A stretch of 64,000 nt of DNA. Origin: Entamoeba invadens IP1. Lineage: Eukaryota; Evosea; Mastigamoebida; Endamoebidae. A program made the position numbers and the translations under genes. This document shows positions 33,793 to 44,712 of this stretch, in pieces. Where the stretch lies: the NCBI RefSeq assembly GCF_000330505.1, contig NW_004191750.1:529470-593469 (forward strand), written 5' to 3'. Positions within the stretch are counted from its first letter, which is position 1. Each line of letters opens with the position of its first letter. Below the pieces are notes generated by a model. The model did not search any database, had not been told where the DNA came from, and saw only the letters and a program-made list of their open reading frames with translations.

Positions 33793-34742
33793 TTACTTTT
33801 TCAAGTTTTTGGGTGATAGAAACTCAACATAATTACTCACACAATAATCTTCATTTAAATGAATGAAATTACTGAAAACTATTTTAGTTTGTGAAATAGT
33901 TAATTTGTAATATTTTAATAGACCCGTTTTCGCTTTTGATGTTTTGTCTGTTTTTTGGGATTGTTTTTGTTGTTTTGAAGCATTTGAGACTAGAATGAAA
34001 CATAAAATTATAATATATTGTATTTTTTATTATACATATTAACTTTTTTTAATTTTTGGTCAACTATTGGTTTTGAAAAAAATAGAATTGCAAATTCTTG
34101 TTCTCAATTTAAAACTTAGATTGAAAAGTGTGTCTAATAAAATTAAAATAATAATCAAATTATTACTAAAAATATTAGCTCAAAACCAACTTTTCGAAAT
34201 TCAATTAATTTTGATAAACAATTTTTAATAATCTAAAACTTTTTTTAATTAACAAGTCATTAAATATAATAAAATATTTATTAAATATAATAAATTTACT
34301 TGTTAATCGAAAATGGATTACCAATTATACGTTTTTTGATTAATTCATTTTTAAATCTCCATTTTAAAAAATCTTTTTTTTGTTTTCTATAATTAGTAAT
34401 TGTTTTAGCTATAAATATGACAAAAACAAAATAATACAAAATTAATAGAAAGTTACTTTTCTTCCCGTTATTTTAGACTAATATGTTATTAATATTATTT
34501 TTTTATGATTTATTATTACCCCAAAATATCCATTTGTGTTTTTTTTATCAAATAACTATAATCAATGGTACAAATACCTATTTATAAACCAGAAAACAAA
34601 TTATAATTCTATAATTAAAAAATAATAACAAATTAAATAAAACAATAATACTATAATTATATAATAAAAAACCAATATAATATAATATTAGCAACATAAC
34701 GAAATACAAAGCTATGTGAATTAATCAAACAAAGAGGAAGTA
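33793..34742. other. Intergenic spacer
   Basis: Upstream region of the RasGEF gene. Strongly AT-rich with A/T runs and no supported feature. Confidence 0.6.
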
Positions 34743-35336
34743 TCAAGCGACGGATCTTGGGACTTCCTGAGAAAGGATAATGTCTGCAATATCCCCGTCA
34801 TTTGCGTCGATAAATTTTTGACCTTTTCCGTTATTAACTAAGTTATTTAAGTAATTGTTAATAGCATATCCACGACTAATAACATCACCAAACTCCATGA
34901 TGATGTGCCCATCGAAAAAGACTTTACTTATTCTTTCCAGTCTTAAAGTCTTTCCCGTGTTCCGAGCCAAATTAGACTCAAATGAAAATCCCTTCATCTC
35001 GAGTAAGTCGATCAAAAGGTGTTGTACAAAGATCTTCTTGTTCTTCTCAAACCGTCTGAGGGCTGTTTGCCGTTTTCTCACTTCCGCGCATTCTCTTTGA
35101 TACGTCTCCGACAACGCTTTATCGGCAAGGACTTGGACGTCGAGTTGGTCATTTCCAAAGTTGATCGACTGTAATATTGGAAATGGAGTTGTGACCGATG
35201 TCTGTTTCTTTTGCTTGGAGACTGAAACACCATAATAAGCATTAAGAAACCCAATCAAAATGGCTTGTTGGACAACATAGAAGTCTTTGTATTCGTTCTG
35301 TGTAGAGAAGAAATCGTTACGATCAGTCGATTGCAT
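34743..35336 (-). CDS. Entamoeba paralogous family protein, member 2
   Basis: 197-residue protein of unknown function, clearly related to the one at 25427-26029: shared 'EYKDFYVVQQAILIGFLN', 'SKQKKQTSV', 'RQTALRRFEKNKKIFV' and 'NLARNTGKTLRLERISKVF'. The core of basic and aromatic residues followed by a helical 'NLAR' block is the most conserved part; the C-terminal 40 residues differ. The start is the first ATG. No targeting signal. The two copies lie about 9 kb apart on opposite strands and have diverged strongly at the protein level, so the duplication is old. Confidence 0.7.
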   Translation of the reverse strand: MQSTDRNDFFSTQNEYKDFYVVQQAILIGFLNAYYGVSVSKQKKQTSVTTPFPILQSINFGNDQLDVQVLADKALSETYQRECAEVRKRQTALRRFEKNKKIFVQHLLIDLLEMKGFSFESNLARNTGKTLRLERISKVFFDGHIIMEFGDVISRGYAINNYLNNLVNNGKGQKFIDANDGDIADIILSQEVPRSVA

Positions 35337-36612
35337 GAATTAATCAGTTCTATAGGACTTTTAATAGTAATTTTTACTTGTTAAAGTTATGGCGGTCGTA
35401 ACTAGAATGGGTTTTCGGCTTTTTGAAGGAGTACCTATTTCGAGGGGTTTTTTGTCGGAATGCTATTTCGGGCGTTTCCAGATTTGTTCAATTTATAGAA
35501 CAAGTTGCTTTTCCAACAATTCTAATATTATTATGTCTAACTATTTGTTTAGTTATAGCTATTAATACATAGATGGTTATATGGTTGGTTTTATTCTCAA
35601 TGACTCTTTTTCTCCGTTTTTTGACTGAAATTAATTAATTTGTTATATTCGTTGATATCAAAGTATGAACAAGATCAACGTGAATGTGAGCATTTCATAT
35701 TGTAAATTAATGCAGAGCTGTAATGTATAAAAACAATAAAAAAAATAAACAAAAGGTTGCCATTATTAGTTACAGAATAAATAATAATTACGTCTCCACG
35801 TCGTCAAATGATGATATAAATAATAGGTTGTGGTCATAAAAAATACAAATCGGCAAAGATATTTTTCTATATTTACATTTACTTAAAACTATTTTTATAT
35901 TATTTTTCCAACAAAGAAAATTTTGTTTTTTTCCTAATGAACTTTAATTTATTAAGTTTCTTTTAGTAAATAGTTAGTTTTATTATCTATATATAGGTTT
36001 GTGATTGTAACAATATCTATTAATACAATTTTTAGTTATAAAAAAATTAAAATTTGTTTTATTGGATTTTTAAGTGTCTTATTTCTTTTTTTATTTTATA
36101 GTATATTTAATTACATTTTTAGTAAAACATCTCCATAAGGGTGAGTTCATATCAAATTTAAAAAATGTTTCTACCCTTAGTATAATTGACTCATCTATTT
36201 AAAGAAAATGACATATGAAGTTTTCTTTTTATAGAAACAAAACAACTTAAAAAGTGTAATATATTATAATTATATTAGTAATATATTACTATACTATCTG
36301 CTATCAATTAAATTATGTATAGATTCAAAATCAATATAGTTTTTTGGATATTTATGGTTTATGAAAAAATAAAGTAAATTTCTAGTTTTTTTTTAATTAT
36401 CGAGATATATTTAAAAAATAATGTTGAGATGATAAAAATTTCTAATGTAGTTTATTCTTTGTGTTTCAAAAATTAATAATATTAATATTATAAATAATAC
36501 AAAATAAATTATTATCTTATTTACAATATTTAATTTCTTGCAATTTTACAATATATTGTAAAACAAAACCATTTTAATAGAATTTGTTATTCAAATGATT
36601 TTATGCTTTTCA
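35337..36612. other. 1.3-kb spacer
   Basis: AT-rich; the part next to the paralogous-family gene (35380-35480) is less so. No gene, RNA or repeat was recognised. Confidence 0.55.
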
Positions 36613-37122
36613 TTAGTTGAGAAGTTTAAGGTGTTGTGTGACTTCGTTAATCTTACTTACTGTGTCTGGACCTATACCAAGCACTGTAACAGTGTTTGGC
36701 TTTATTTGGGTTCTGCCCAAGTCGATAATTTTAGCACAGACCAAATTGTGTTTTTTGGCTTCTTTTTCAAGCATTTCCCTTTAAGTTATATCTATTGGTT
36801 TTATCTAATTTTATATAATTATATGAAATACTATTTGAACAAACAACTCTTCCAGCGACTCGACTCTTAAAGCCACTTTAGTTTGATCGTGTTCATGCCA
36901 ATATCTGAACAGTTCCGGTTGTTTTTCAAGAGAAATTAACGTGCATTCAACTGTAGCGTGGCCACATTGTGCAGCTATTTTCCCTTTCCCCATTTTTAAA
37001 TCGTTTCGAACACAAAACACCATCTTCGTGTCTTCTTGTTTCTTCTCCGCATCAGGGCTTTTCATTGTTTCCATTGTCGCGATTGTCTGAACGGCGGTTT
37101 GTGGTGTTCTTGTTTCTTCCAT
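36613..37122 (-). CDS. PTH2: Peptidyl-tRNA hydrolase 2 (Pth2), two exons
   Basis: Cleaves peptidyl-tRNAs dropped from ribosomes. Exon 1 (36845-37122) holds the N-terminus and KMVFCVRNDLKMGKGKIAAQ-CGHA. Exon 2 (36613-36778) holds KIIDLGRTQIKP, VTVLGIGPD and the ending HLKLLN. They are joined over a 66-base intron, 36779-36844, with donor GTTTGTTC and acceptor AAAG; phase 2 plus 1 base gives an exact frame and 147 residues, and the family alignment is continuous across the splice. The catalytic region (Lys, Gln and His of the GKIAAQCGHA block and the later Asp) is intact. The first 30 residues, Thr/Glu/Lys-rich, are an extension lacking an evident signal. Confidence 0.92.
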
Positions 37123-37324
37123 ATATAGTATTTGTATAATAAAATTACTAACAATATAAGTCTTGACTTTGAGACTTGTCTTTAATAATTAAATTTTAGT
37201 AAAATATATATTATTGTTGATTTATTTATAAATATAGTAACAATGACTAATACAATACAATTCATTATATTAAACCACAATTATTGAGGAATTAAAAAAA
37301 TCAAAAGGAATCAAAATCATATCG

Positions 37325-38335
37325 ATGCGCCTCATCTTAATTTTTCGGGACTTTTCACTTGTCTTTGTTTTAGTAACGGTCATTCTGTTTTACTTCTGGC
37401 CGGTCTATCAAACCATTGAGGACCGTTCCCTTCTCACTCGCAAAGTGATTTCCAAATTTTCGAATACACGATACGACGTCAACAACTTTAATTACACTGG
37501 CGACTGCGGTAAAGTGTTTCGTTATTTGTCGAACAACAATCGCGACGTGATTTTGGGCTCTTTGGAATACAAAACACTTTGTCAAGGTCGAGTCTTTTGG
37601 ACGGCAATTAAAATGGCCCGCCAAGCTGTTCCAAAGGCGCGATTTGTCATATTAATTCAGAAAGGGTATCCGTCGTACTGTGAAGGAGATATGAACATCA
37701 TGCGAGAGTTAGGAGTGGAACTTGTATTCTTCGACAAGAAGTTTCAAGGCGATATGAGTTCATTGAGGTTTTTCCATTACCTCGACTATCTCAAACAACA
37801 CATCAACAACATCGACAGAGTGGTTTTAATGGATGTCAGAGATGTCTTCTTCTTCGGCGACTTCTTCATGACGTTTTCTACAAACGAAATGAGTTTTGTC
37901 AGGGAATGCAGGAGTGACACTGACCCGTCACTCTGTTACGGGCCGGCGACGTTCAGCACGCATGGAGTGTGGCTTGAAAAATTCTTTGGGGGTGAAGTAA
38001 GAAAGCAGTTTGAAGAGCAAAAACTACCTGCAGTGAATGGCGGATTTATGTTTGGTGGAGTCGAGAAAGTTATACAGATGCTTGAAATTTTCGAGTCGTT
38101 TGTTGATAAGAGGAAAATGAAATGGGGATATGACCAAGCACTTTTTAACGTGTTATACTATAATGGAACATTTAATTCAATTGGTGCAGAGGCTAGCGAC
38201 TGTACACAAAGATTCTGTTATTTGGGAGACTCGTTCAGAACAGTTCAAAAAACAATTCTAATGGGTAAAAGTGACTGTTCACCTGTAGCCACACACAAAT
38301 TGAGACTGAATGACATCGGGTGGGAAATGACATAA
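37325..38335 (+). CDS. Type II membrane glycosyltransferase-like protein
   Basis: 336 residues. A single hydrophobic anchor at residues 10-27 near the N-terminus gives a type II topology typical of Golgi glycosyltransferases. The lumenal domain has a GT-A-like core: 'RFVILIQKGYPSYCEGD', then VVLMDVRDVFFFGDFF, in which DVRD is a DxD-type metal/nucleotide-sugar site, then NGGFMFGG and WGYDQALFN. Several Cys and N-glycosylation sequons (NYT, NGT) suit a lumenal location. The exact donor and acceptor cannot be read from sequence. The pair of Asp residues and the NGG motif resemble small eukaryotic GT families of unknown specificity. Confidence 0.7.
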   Translation: MRLILIFRDFSLVFVLVTVILFYFWPVYQTIEDRSLLTRKVISKFSNTRYDVNNFNYTGDCGKVFRYLSNNNRDVILGSLEYKTLCQGRVFWTAIKMARQAVPKARFVILIQKGYPSYCEGDMNIMRELGVELVFFDKKFQGDMSSLRFFHYLDYLKQHINNIDRVVLMDVRDVFFFGDFFMTFSTNEMSFVRECRSDTDPSLCYGPATFSTHGVWLEKFFGGEVRKQFEEQKLPAVNGGFMFGGVEKVIQMLEIFESFVDKRKMKWGYDQALFNVLYYNGTFNSIGAEASDCTQRFCYLGDSFRTVQKTILMGKSDCSPVATHKLRLNDIGWEMT

Positions 38336-39248
38336 TTGTGTAATGTAATAGTTCCAATTTACTAACTTATATGATTCTTTATTAATTTACTATTATACTT
38401 GTATTAAACTATATTTGTTATACTATTTTATTATCTGAAAACTAATTATTACTATTAATTATTTAATTTATTAATAATTTATTATTATTAATATTTAATA
38501 ATGATAATATTAAATAATTTTGTTATTTGTTTACTTCTGTTTGTCAATTAATCACTTTGTTACTAAGGAATTATTAATTAATATTTTTTGCTTACTTTTA
38601 CCATATTCATAACAGTTAGAAAAACATTAAAAATAATAGTTATTTTTATTATAAATAAAAACAAAAAAAGACACAATGATTTTAGTTTAAATCTTAAAAT
38701 TTTTTATATTTACAGATTCACCCTTTTTTACCTTTTATGTCAAATATTAGTTTAATTTAAACTTTAAATTATTAGAAACTATTTTTATTAGTTCTCAACA
38801 TTGATGACCACATAAAAAATGTAAATTTGGGTTATGCAAAAATATGATAAGTAGGAACATCAATTTACTATATTTTTATTATAAATTATAACATAATAGG
38901 TGCATCAACGCCAAAATTTTATTTAATTAACACAAAATGATTTCTTCAAATAATACAAGTTAAACTACTTGCAAGCCATTGTTGCAAATAGGTGTAAAAA
39001 GCGGAAACTTTTTTTTTCAAAAAAAATAAGCAAATTTCTTTTTTTTTGACCATATTTCGTTTCTTATTTAAATCATCATAATAAACTATAATTTAATGTA
39101 GTCTAAACTATATCTACTAGTTTCTTCTGGTTATAATTGATCAGAAAAGAATTAATTACCGAAATCAATCAAGTGTTTTCTTAATAGTTTTAAGAACTTA
39201 TCTAAGAATAGAACTTCTGTGACTAAAACAATTAAACTGAATTTCCTC
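38336..39248. other. Intergenic spacer
   Basis: AT-rich with A/T repeats, leading to the TBC gene. No feature beyond likely promoter sequence. Confidence 0.55.
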
Positions 39249-40546
39249 ATGAACCAACGAAAGATGTCTGAGCCACACGTTTTCTTAACTAAATCCTCTT
39301 CGCCAATAGGCTTTCGCAAGAAGCGATCGTCTGTCGGAAACATCTCTCCCCTTGCCAAGACGACAATCATCAATTCTCCAATAGACTCCCCTCGTTCTGA
39401 AGGTGAACGTGACGAAGACAACTTTTGTCGGCTTCAATCATTTATTGATGCATTGTCCCCGTCTTTTATCAACAAGAGTTTGTTATTACGAGTAATACAT
39501 GGGCATACTATCTGTAATAGTTTTAATATTATAATAACAAGTCAAATGGCATGAATGTCACATACAGAGACTTTTATAGTTTAGCAATAGTTTTTAATTA
39601 ATTAAAATCAATCAATTAATCATCACACTCATTTGAAGGGCATTTACAGAAATTGAGTTGGAAGGGCATAGCTTGGCAACTGCGGCATAAAGTGTGGAAA
39701 GTTTTATTAGGGCAGTTACCCTTAGACCAGAACAAGCAAGCGAGTACATTACAATCGATGCGAGAGAATTATAAAACAACACGCGAACGGATGTTGAAAG
39801 AGATCTACAACTATGAGCAAAGCCATTTAGTCCAAATTCGGAAAGATTTGGTTCGCCCGAACAAAGACATCTCATTTTTATTGAACAGCACTATACAAAA
39901 GATGATGGAGAATGTATTAATGGTATGGGCTCTAAGACATCCAGCGTGTGGATATGTCCAAGGGATGAGTGATATTGTAGTTCCTCTTGTCTATGTGTAT
40001 CTAACTGAATATACATACGACGAAGCATTAACAGATGATCGCATTCAACGTATTCCAGAGACTATATTACTTTGGTGTGAGGCTGATATATATTATGGGT
40101 TTGATATGTTAATGATGCGGATCCAAGATCATTATACATTAGACCAACAAGGAATAATGGAGAAGTTAAAACGAATGGAAGTCCTCGTTTCCAATTTCGC
40201 TCCAGATCTCTATCAACACTTAAAGTCGGCTGGCGTCATTTTCATTCAATTTGCTTTCCGATGGATCAACTGTTGTTTACTCCGCGAATTTTCATTGAAG
40301 TCTGCCGTTCGATTATGGGACTCATACATCAGTGTCGAAGACGGAAATGGCTTTGGTGAACTCAACTTATATTGTTGTGTATCTCTACTCACGTATTTTA
40401 AGTCAGACTTGATGAAAATGGACTTCTCAGAGATGCTCCAATTCTTACAACATTTACCTACTGAAAACTGGGGAGATGAAGAGATACAAGCTCTTGTTTC
40501 TCAAGCCTTCGTGTACCAAAATTCGCAAACTCAAATCACTGAATGA
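39249..40546 (+). CDS. TBC-domain RabGAP (TBC1D22-like), two exons
   Basis: GTPase-activating protein for a Rab. Exon 1 is 39249-39477 (start ATG at 39249, or 39264), exon 2 is 39639-40546. The intron 39478-39638 has donor GTTTGTT and acceptor TTGAAG; phase 1 plus 2 bases gives 378 residues. The downstream open segment has no ATG at its 5' end, and the joined sequence reads NKRHLQKLSWKGIAWQLR, matching the start of the TBC domain in TBC1D22. Catalytic residues are present: IRKDLVRP supplies the arginine finger and GYVQGMSDIV the glutamine finger. The first 70 residues are Ser/Lys-rich. TAG acceptors upstream of 39638 were excluded because they lead into stop codons. Confidence 0.88.
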
Positions 40547-40902
40547 TTTAATTGTGTATTTCACTCTATTTATTTGGTTTCCTTTATTCCTTCTATTATA
40601 TATAGTACTGTATTGATAACACTGTACTATAATTCATAGTTCCAATACTATAGTAAATCACTTAATTAAATTCAGTTTTTTGTTGGAATATATAATAAAT
40701 TTAATCATAAAATTTAATTATTAAATTAAATTATTCAAACTTCGATTATAGTTCGAATAATGGTTATTTACTATTAACGATTTAGTAAAAATAAAATATT
40801 ATTCATTTACTATTTATACTAACAATAATACTAATAAAGATATTCACCGTCTTTCAAGTGTCAATGAATATAATATCACAACAAAGAACACACAAAAGAG
40901 AC
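40547..40902. other. Convergent spacer
   Basis: AT-rich 3' flanks of two convergent genes, TBC and the Spg1-like GTPase. Nothing else was seen. Confidence 0.6.
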
Positions 40903-41472
40903 TTAAAACACTACGACTGCGCCAGTCTCTGCTTGTTGAATATTGAGTTTAAGGCCGTAAGCCTTTGAGAGTGAAATTTTGAAGATGGTGTCGACATTAA
41001 TACCCAACAAGGCTGAGCAAAAGACACAAGCCGACTTCATTAAATTGGCGAATTTAAGTGCCGTTTCGACTATTTTATTTCTCTCGGCCTCATCAAGATC
41101 AACAAAGAGATCATATTTAGTCCCGACCAATATGATTGAAGCCGTTGGGTTGTACTGACGAGTGTTTTTGTACCAATACTTCACGTTGTTCAGAGAGACT
41201 GAACGAGTCAAGTCGAAGAATAGAAGTACAATATGAGCACCATCTAACACGTTGGGTAACATTGTTAAGTACTCGCGCTGTCCACCCAAATCGCCGATCG
41301 AAAAAGTGATTTCGTGACCTCGGAGGTTGATCTTCTTTTCCATAAACGCGATACCCAAAGTCATGATGTAGTCCTCGTTAAATTTGCCCTCTACGTATTT
41401 CACCATCAAAGAGGTCTTACCCACTTCACTGTCGCCTAACATCGCTATCTTGATCGTTCCTTCCTCACCCAT
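40903..41472 (-). CDS. Spg1/Tem1-like small GTPase
   Basis: 189-residue Ras-superfamily GTPase. Only the ATG at 41472 is possible, because the open frame upstream has no ATG. G1 is GDSEVGKT. G3 is GDLGGQREY, the variant found in the Spg1/Tem1 group instead of D-T-A-G-Q. G4 is GTKYD. The switch I area 'EGKFNEDYIMTLGIAFMEK' and the strand 'FFDLTRSVSLNNVKYWYKNTR' also match Spg1/Tem1 rather than Rab or Rho. There is no C-terminal prenylation cysteine (it ends AVVVF), as in that group. Spg1/Tem1 GTPases control mitotic exit and cytokinesis in fungi; a cytokinesis role in the amoeba is inferred. Confidence 0.85.
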   Translation of the reverse strand: MGEEGTIKIAMLGDSEVGKTSLMVKYVEGKFNEDYIMTLGIAFMEKKINLRGHEITFSIGDLGGQREYLTMLPNVLDGAHIVLLFFDLTRSVSLNNVKYWYKNTRQYNPTASIILVGTKYDLFVDLDEAERNKIVETALKFANLMKSACVFCSALLGINVDTIFKISLSKAYGLKLNIQQAETGAVVVF

Positions 41473-41993
41473 CTCCTCTCTTTTTTTCAAGTTCAACAAC
41501 CAAGAGATCTTCAATCGTTTTTTTCAAAAGAGTCTATTTGAGGAATAATAGGTTTTCAAGTTTTTTTGATTGAACAACTTTTAAAAAAGTTGTTTGTTTG
41601 TTAGCTTTAATTAATTTGTATTAACTTTCAATAATAAAATTCAAAAACTTGAAATCGTTAAAAAGTGTATTAGTCATATAGTAACATTATTATTAAAATA
41701 TGGTTCTTTATTAACTTGTGTAATAATATTGTATTAGTTTCATATTAAAACTAACTATATTTTTTATGGAATCGGTATTCAAAAATAAATTGGGGTCCAA
41801 TACATGAAATAACATTTTTTGTAAAATTATTCAAATTTTTTGAAAAAAATAACAGTATGCACCCCTAATTAATTAAGACTGATAATTAACTATAAACATA
41901 AAAAAAGAAACCAAAACTAAAAAGAATCCACAACATACCACGTAATACCGCGTCAACCAATAAAAACAACTCAAAAAGGTTCAGAACAACGAG
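41473..41993. other. Divergent spacer
   Basis: AT-rich upstream region of the Spg1-like GTPase and the NAA10 gene. No further feature. Confidence 0.55.
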
Positions 41994-42784
41994 ATGTTTA
42001 CTATTCGACGAGCAACGGTTTGGGTTTACTTTCCGCATTTTACAATCTCATCATAAGCCTGCTGATCTTCCCGCTATCCAAAACGCAAATTTGACAAACC
42101 TTCCTGAAAACTATAGTATGCAATTATATTATTACCATTTAATTTTGTGGCCGACAACCACTTTTGTTGCGGTCAATAAAGAAGGGAAGATTGTTGGGTA
42201 TTGTCTCACTAAAATGTTTGTATTTCTGTATCACTCCATTTCTAACAACTTTACTATAAAATTATAGTTTCAAGTGGTCAAGTGTAGAAATGTTTTTCAA
42301 AATGTTTTTCATAGGGTTACTCAACACCAGTGAAGACGACGAGTCACACCCAGTCGTGACGGGACAAGTGACGTCTATTTCAGTCATCCGAACCTACCGT
42401 AAACTCGGAATTGCAACCAAGCTGTTGCGAGCTTCGGAGAGTAGTATGATTGAAACATACGGAGCAAAGGCGATGATGCTTCAAGTCCGAATCTCAAACA
42501 CCGCTGCGCTTCATATGTACGAAAAGACGTTTGGATTCAAGTTTGTTGCTTTGTTGGTATTCGGTACAATAACAATTTTGATGTTGAAAATGTTATTCAC
42601 GTTGAGGATCACACGAACTGCGAAAAAGTACTATTTGGATGGCGAAGACGCATTGATTTTGACGCATGACTTCACAATGGATACACTCATTAATAAAGAA
42701 AAGTCATCTCCAATATTGGACAAATGGAAAGAGGAAATGGCAAAAAGCGAAAACGAGAAAGTGAAAAAAGAAGAAAGTGCGTAG
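41994..42784 (+). CDS. NAA10: N-terminal acetyltransferase catalytic subunit (NAA10/ARD1-like), four exons
   Basis: Catalytic subunit of the NatA complex, which acetylates nascent protein N-termini with acetyl-CoA. Exons are 41994-42017, 42058-42215, 42331-42540 and 42607-42784, giving 189 residues. The introns start GTTTGG, GTTTGT and GTTTGT and end AAG, CAG and GAG; lengths are 40, 115 and 66. Joined, it reads MFTIRRATPADLPAIQ, GKIVGYCLTK-I-EDDES, HMYEKTFGFK-ITRTAKKYYLDGEDA, aligned residue for residue with ARD1 through each splice. The acetyl-CoA binding loop is RKLGIA. The acceptors were chosen by homology; a TAG at 42265-42267 would also keep frame but adds a hydrophobic insert. The C-terminal Lys/Glu tail is typical of the family. 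Confidence 0.85.
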
Positions 42785-42948
42785 GTTTGTACCACTAAAA
42801 CGTATCAGTAAAATATCGATTTGCCGGGTTTGGTTTTGTTATAGTAAAATATACAATGGGTTATAGGTTTTCATTTTAAACTGGAATAGATTGAGGTTGG
42901 TGGAATGAAAGAATAGAAAGGACAGAAAAATACAAGAAAAAACAAGAA

Positions 42949-43305
42949 ATGGGCGTAATTGTATTTGTGGCTTTATTAACAATTTCGTGGGCCGAGACAT
43001 ACAAAATCACGTTGGAAAACAACGGACAACTGTTCAACTTCAAAAATGGCGAGGAGTTCGATGTTGTGCTTGTCACAAATCCGTCAACGGGACATAACTG
43101 GGAACTTGAGACAAACAATAGACACCTCCAGCTCTTGGACCACAAAATCACAGAAAACAAAGAAAATATTCCAGGCAGCAACTTTGACGAGGTATGGTCA
43201 TTCAGGGCAATCAAGAAGGGGTTTGTGTGGGTTAATGCAACTTACAATATACCAACCACAAAAGACATTGATTACTACTTCACAGTTGTGATTCGAGTTA
43301 TGTAA
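42949..43305 (+). CDS. Chagasin-family cysteine protease inhibitor with signal peptide
   Basis: 118-residue secretory-pathway protein: signal peptide at residues 1-15 (MGVIVFVALLTISWA) followed by a small beta-sandwich. The chagasin (I42) loop motif NPSTGHNW, equivalent to NPTTG-Y-W, is present at about residues 43-50. The later strands and the C-terminal Y-F-T-V-V motif also fit, while the GxG and RPW loops are not well conserved. Chagasin-type proteins block papain-family proteases by inserting loops into the active site. Entamoeba has a cytosolic form and a signal-peptide form; this is the latter. The papain-type protease at 14451 lies in the same window, but no direct pairing is shown. 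Confidence 0.8.
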   Translation: MGVIVFVALLTISWAETYKITLENNGQLFNFKNGEEFDVVLVTNPSTGHNWELETNNRHLQLLDHKITENKENIPGSNFDEVWSFRAIKKGFVWVNATYNIPTTKDIDYYFTVVIRVM

Positions 43306-43434
43306 AATGTTTGTTATAAACAGACTTGTGTTGAGTTGGGTTATTTATATTGCTTATCATTATAAATACTTCTGTAATAAGACCGAAATCACTTCAAAAA
43401 AAAATGAAAAAAATACCAAGTATAAAACAAAACG

Positions 43435-44016
43435 TTAGAAATTGTAGTCTTTTGTTGAAGTGTTGGAAGACACCACCACGGTTATGACAATTACTATCCA
43501 GACGATGATAAACAAATGAATGAACCCAATAACAATAGACATGACTGCCATTGTCGTCTTTCTTTGTTGGAGTTGTCGTGTCTGTGGTTTGTGAATCATG
43601 CAACACCCAATACACATAAGGGTTGGAATAAACATTCCAAGAACCATGAAAATTGTGGTGGTGTTGAACAGTGCAAACTCTTTGTCTCTTTGCTCAGAAG
43701 TTATGTTGTCATTTTCCGTCGTGGTGGTGACGACCGTTGTCTGTTGGTTAGGGTACATTGGTTGTGGTGGGAGTTGTTGCATTTGTGGTTGCATTGGTTG
43801 TTGCATTGGCACCATCTGTGGTTGCATTTGGGGCTGGGTGTATTGTTGCATTGGGACAACTTGTGGTTGGACCTGTTGCATTTGTGGTTGATTATAATTT
43901 CCCGGCGTAGATGGAGGTTGGTACATTGGCTGATTTTGGAAATCGGGAGGTGGTAAAGGTGGGTTGTATGTTGGTTGTGGTGGCACATAATTTGGGTTTG
44001 GGTAAGCGTCTGCCAT
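43435..44016 (-). CDS. Pro/Gln-rich two-pass membrane protein
   Basis: 193-residue unknown. Residues 1-95 are Pro/Gln/Met/Tyr-rich repeats, such as runs of QPQM and PMQQ, with strong codon repetition. Two hydrophobic segments at about 117-138 and 155-183 are separated by a short Gln/Arg-rich loop with Cys-Cys. No signal peptide is seen. The layout (disordered cytosolic Pro-rich region plus two membrane helices) resembles small trafficking adaptor proteins, but no family is recognised. It is convergent with the chagasin-like gene, whose stop is only 130 bases away. Confidence 0.65.
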   Translation of the reverse strand: MADAYPNPNYVPPQPTYNPPLPPPDFQNQPMYQPPSTPGNYNQPQMQQVQPQVVPMQQYTQPQMQPQMVPMQQPMQPQMQQLPPQPMYPNQQTTVVTTTTENDNITSEQRDKEFALFNTTTIFMVLGMFIPTLMCIGCCMIHKPQTRQLQQRKTTMAVMSIVIGFIHLFIIVWIVIVITVVVSSNTSTKDYNF

Positions 44017-44712
44017 ATAAAAATCGGATTTGTTAGATTTTATTTTATTAAATTATAAAAAAAATGTTGAATGGAACTTTTTTATTTATAATTATAAAAT
44101 GTATACAAATTATACTAATCACATTTTATATTGGGTACACAAAGGAATCGTTGAAAGATGCAAATGTCAAGTTTATAAATATTAATAACAAAAATAATTA
44201 TAATTTTTTTAAAAAGAGTCAAAATAAAAAACAATTGTTTGAAAAAAAATCAATGAGGTAATAAGCGTTAAAATAATATAATTTATTTATAAATCAAATA
44301 ATGTTATAAGTTAAGATAAAATATATATACATTACAAAAATTAATTGAATATGTTTTAACAATAATGTATCATTAAATAATTTATACAAGATATAAAAAC
44401 AAATTTAGTCTTTTAAACATTATTTTTTTTAAATTAATGTTTAAAAAATTATTCAAAAAATAAATTTAATTTGTAAAATAATAAAATAATTTAGTTACCC
44501 CTTGAAATACCCAATATTTTTTCCATTTATTCATAAATTAGAAAAACAAAACAAACCCTATTAATTATTATGGAAATAACAAAAAATAGTTTTCAAAACA
44601 TTTACGAAACGCTTTTCTTGTTTTACAAAGATGAGTGTAAACGCTTCACAACAAAACAATACAAAAGATGAGTGAGTTATAAAACAAAAACACAGCAAAT
44701 GTATGTTCCAAA
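44017..44712. other. Intergenic spacer
   Basis: AT-rich, holding the promoter of the membrane-protein gene. A 65-codon open stretch at 44064-44261 is probably chance. Confidence 0.6.

Noticed and set aside
42265..42330. TAG at 42267 as acceptor of the second NAA10 intron
   Set aside because: It keeps frame but adds about 21 residues with a hydrophobic insert that ARD1 lacks; the CAG ending at 42330 aligns exactly. It remains possible as an alternative.
44064..44261. 65-codon open stretch with hydrophobic start
   Set aside because: Asn/Lys/Ile composition follows from AT-richness; no supporting evidence.
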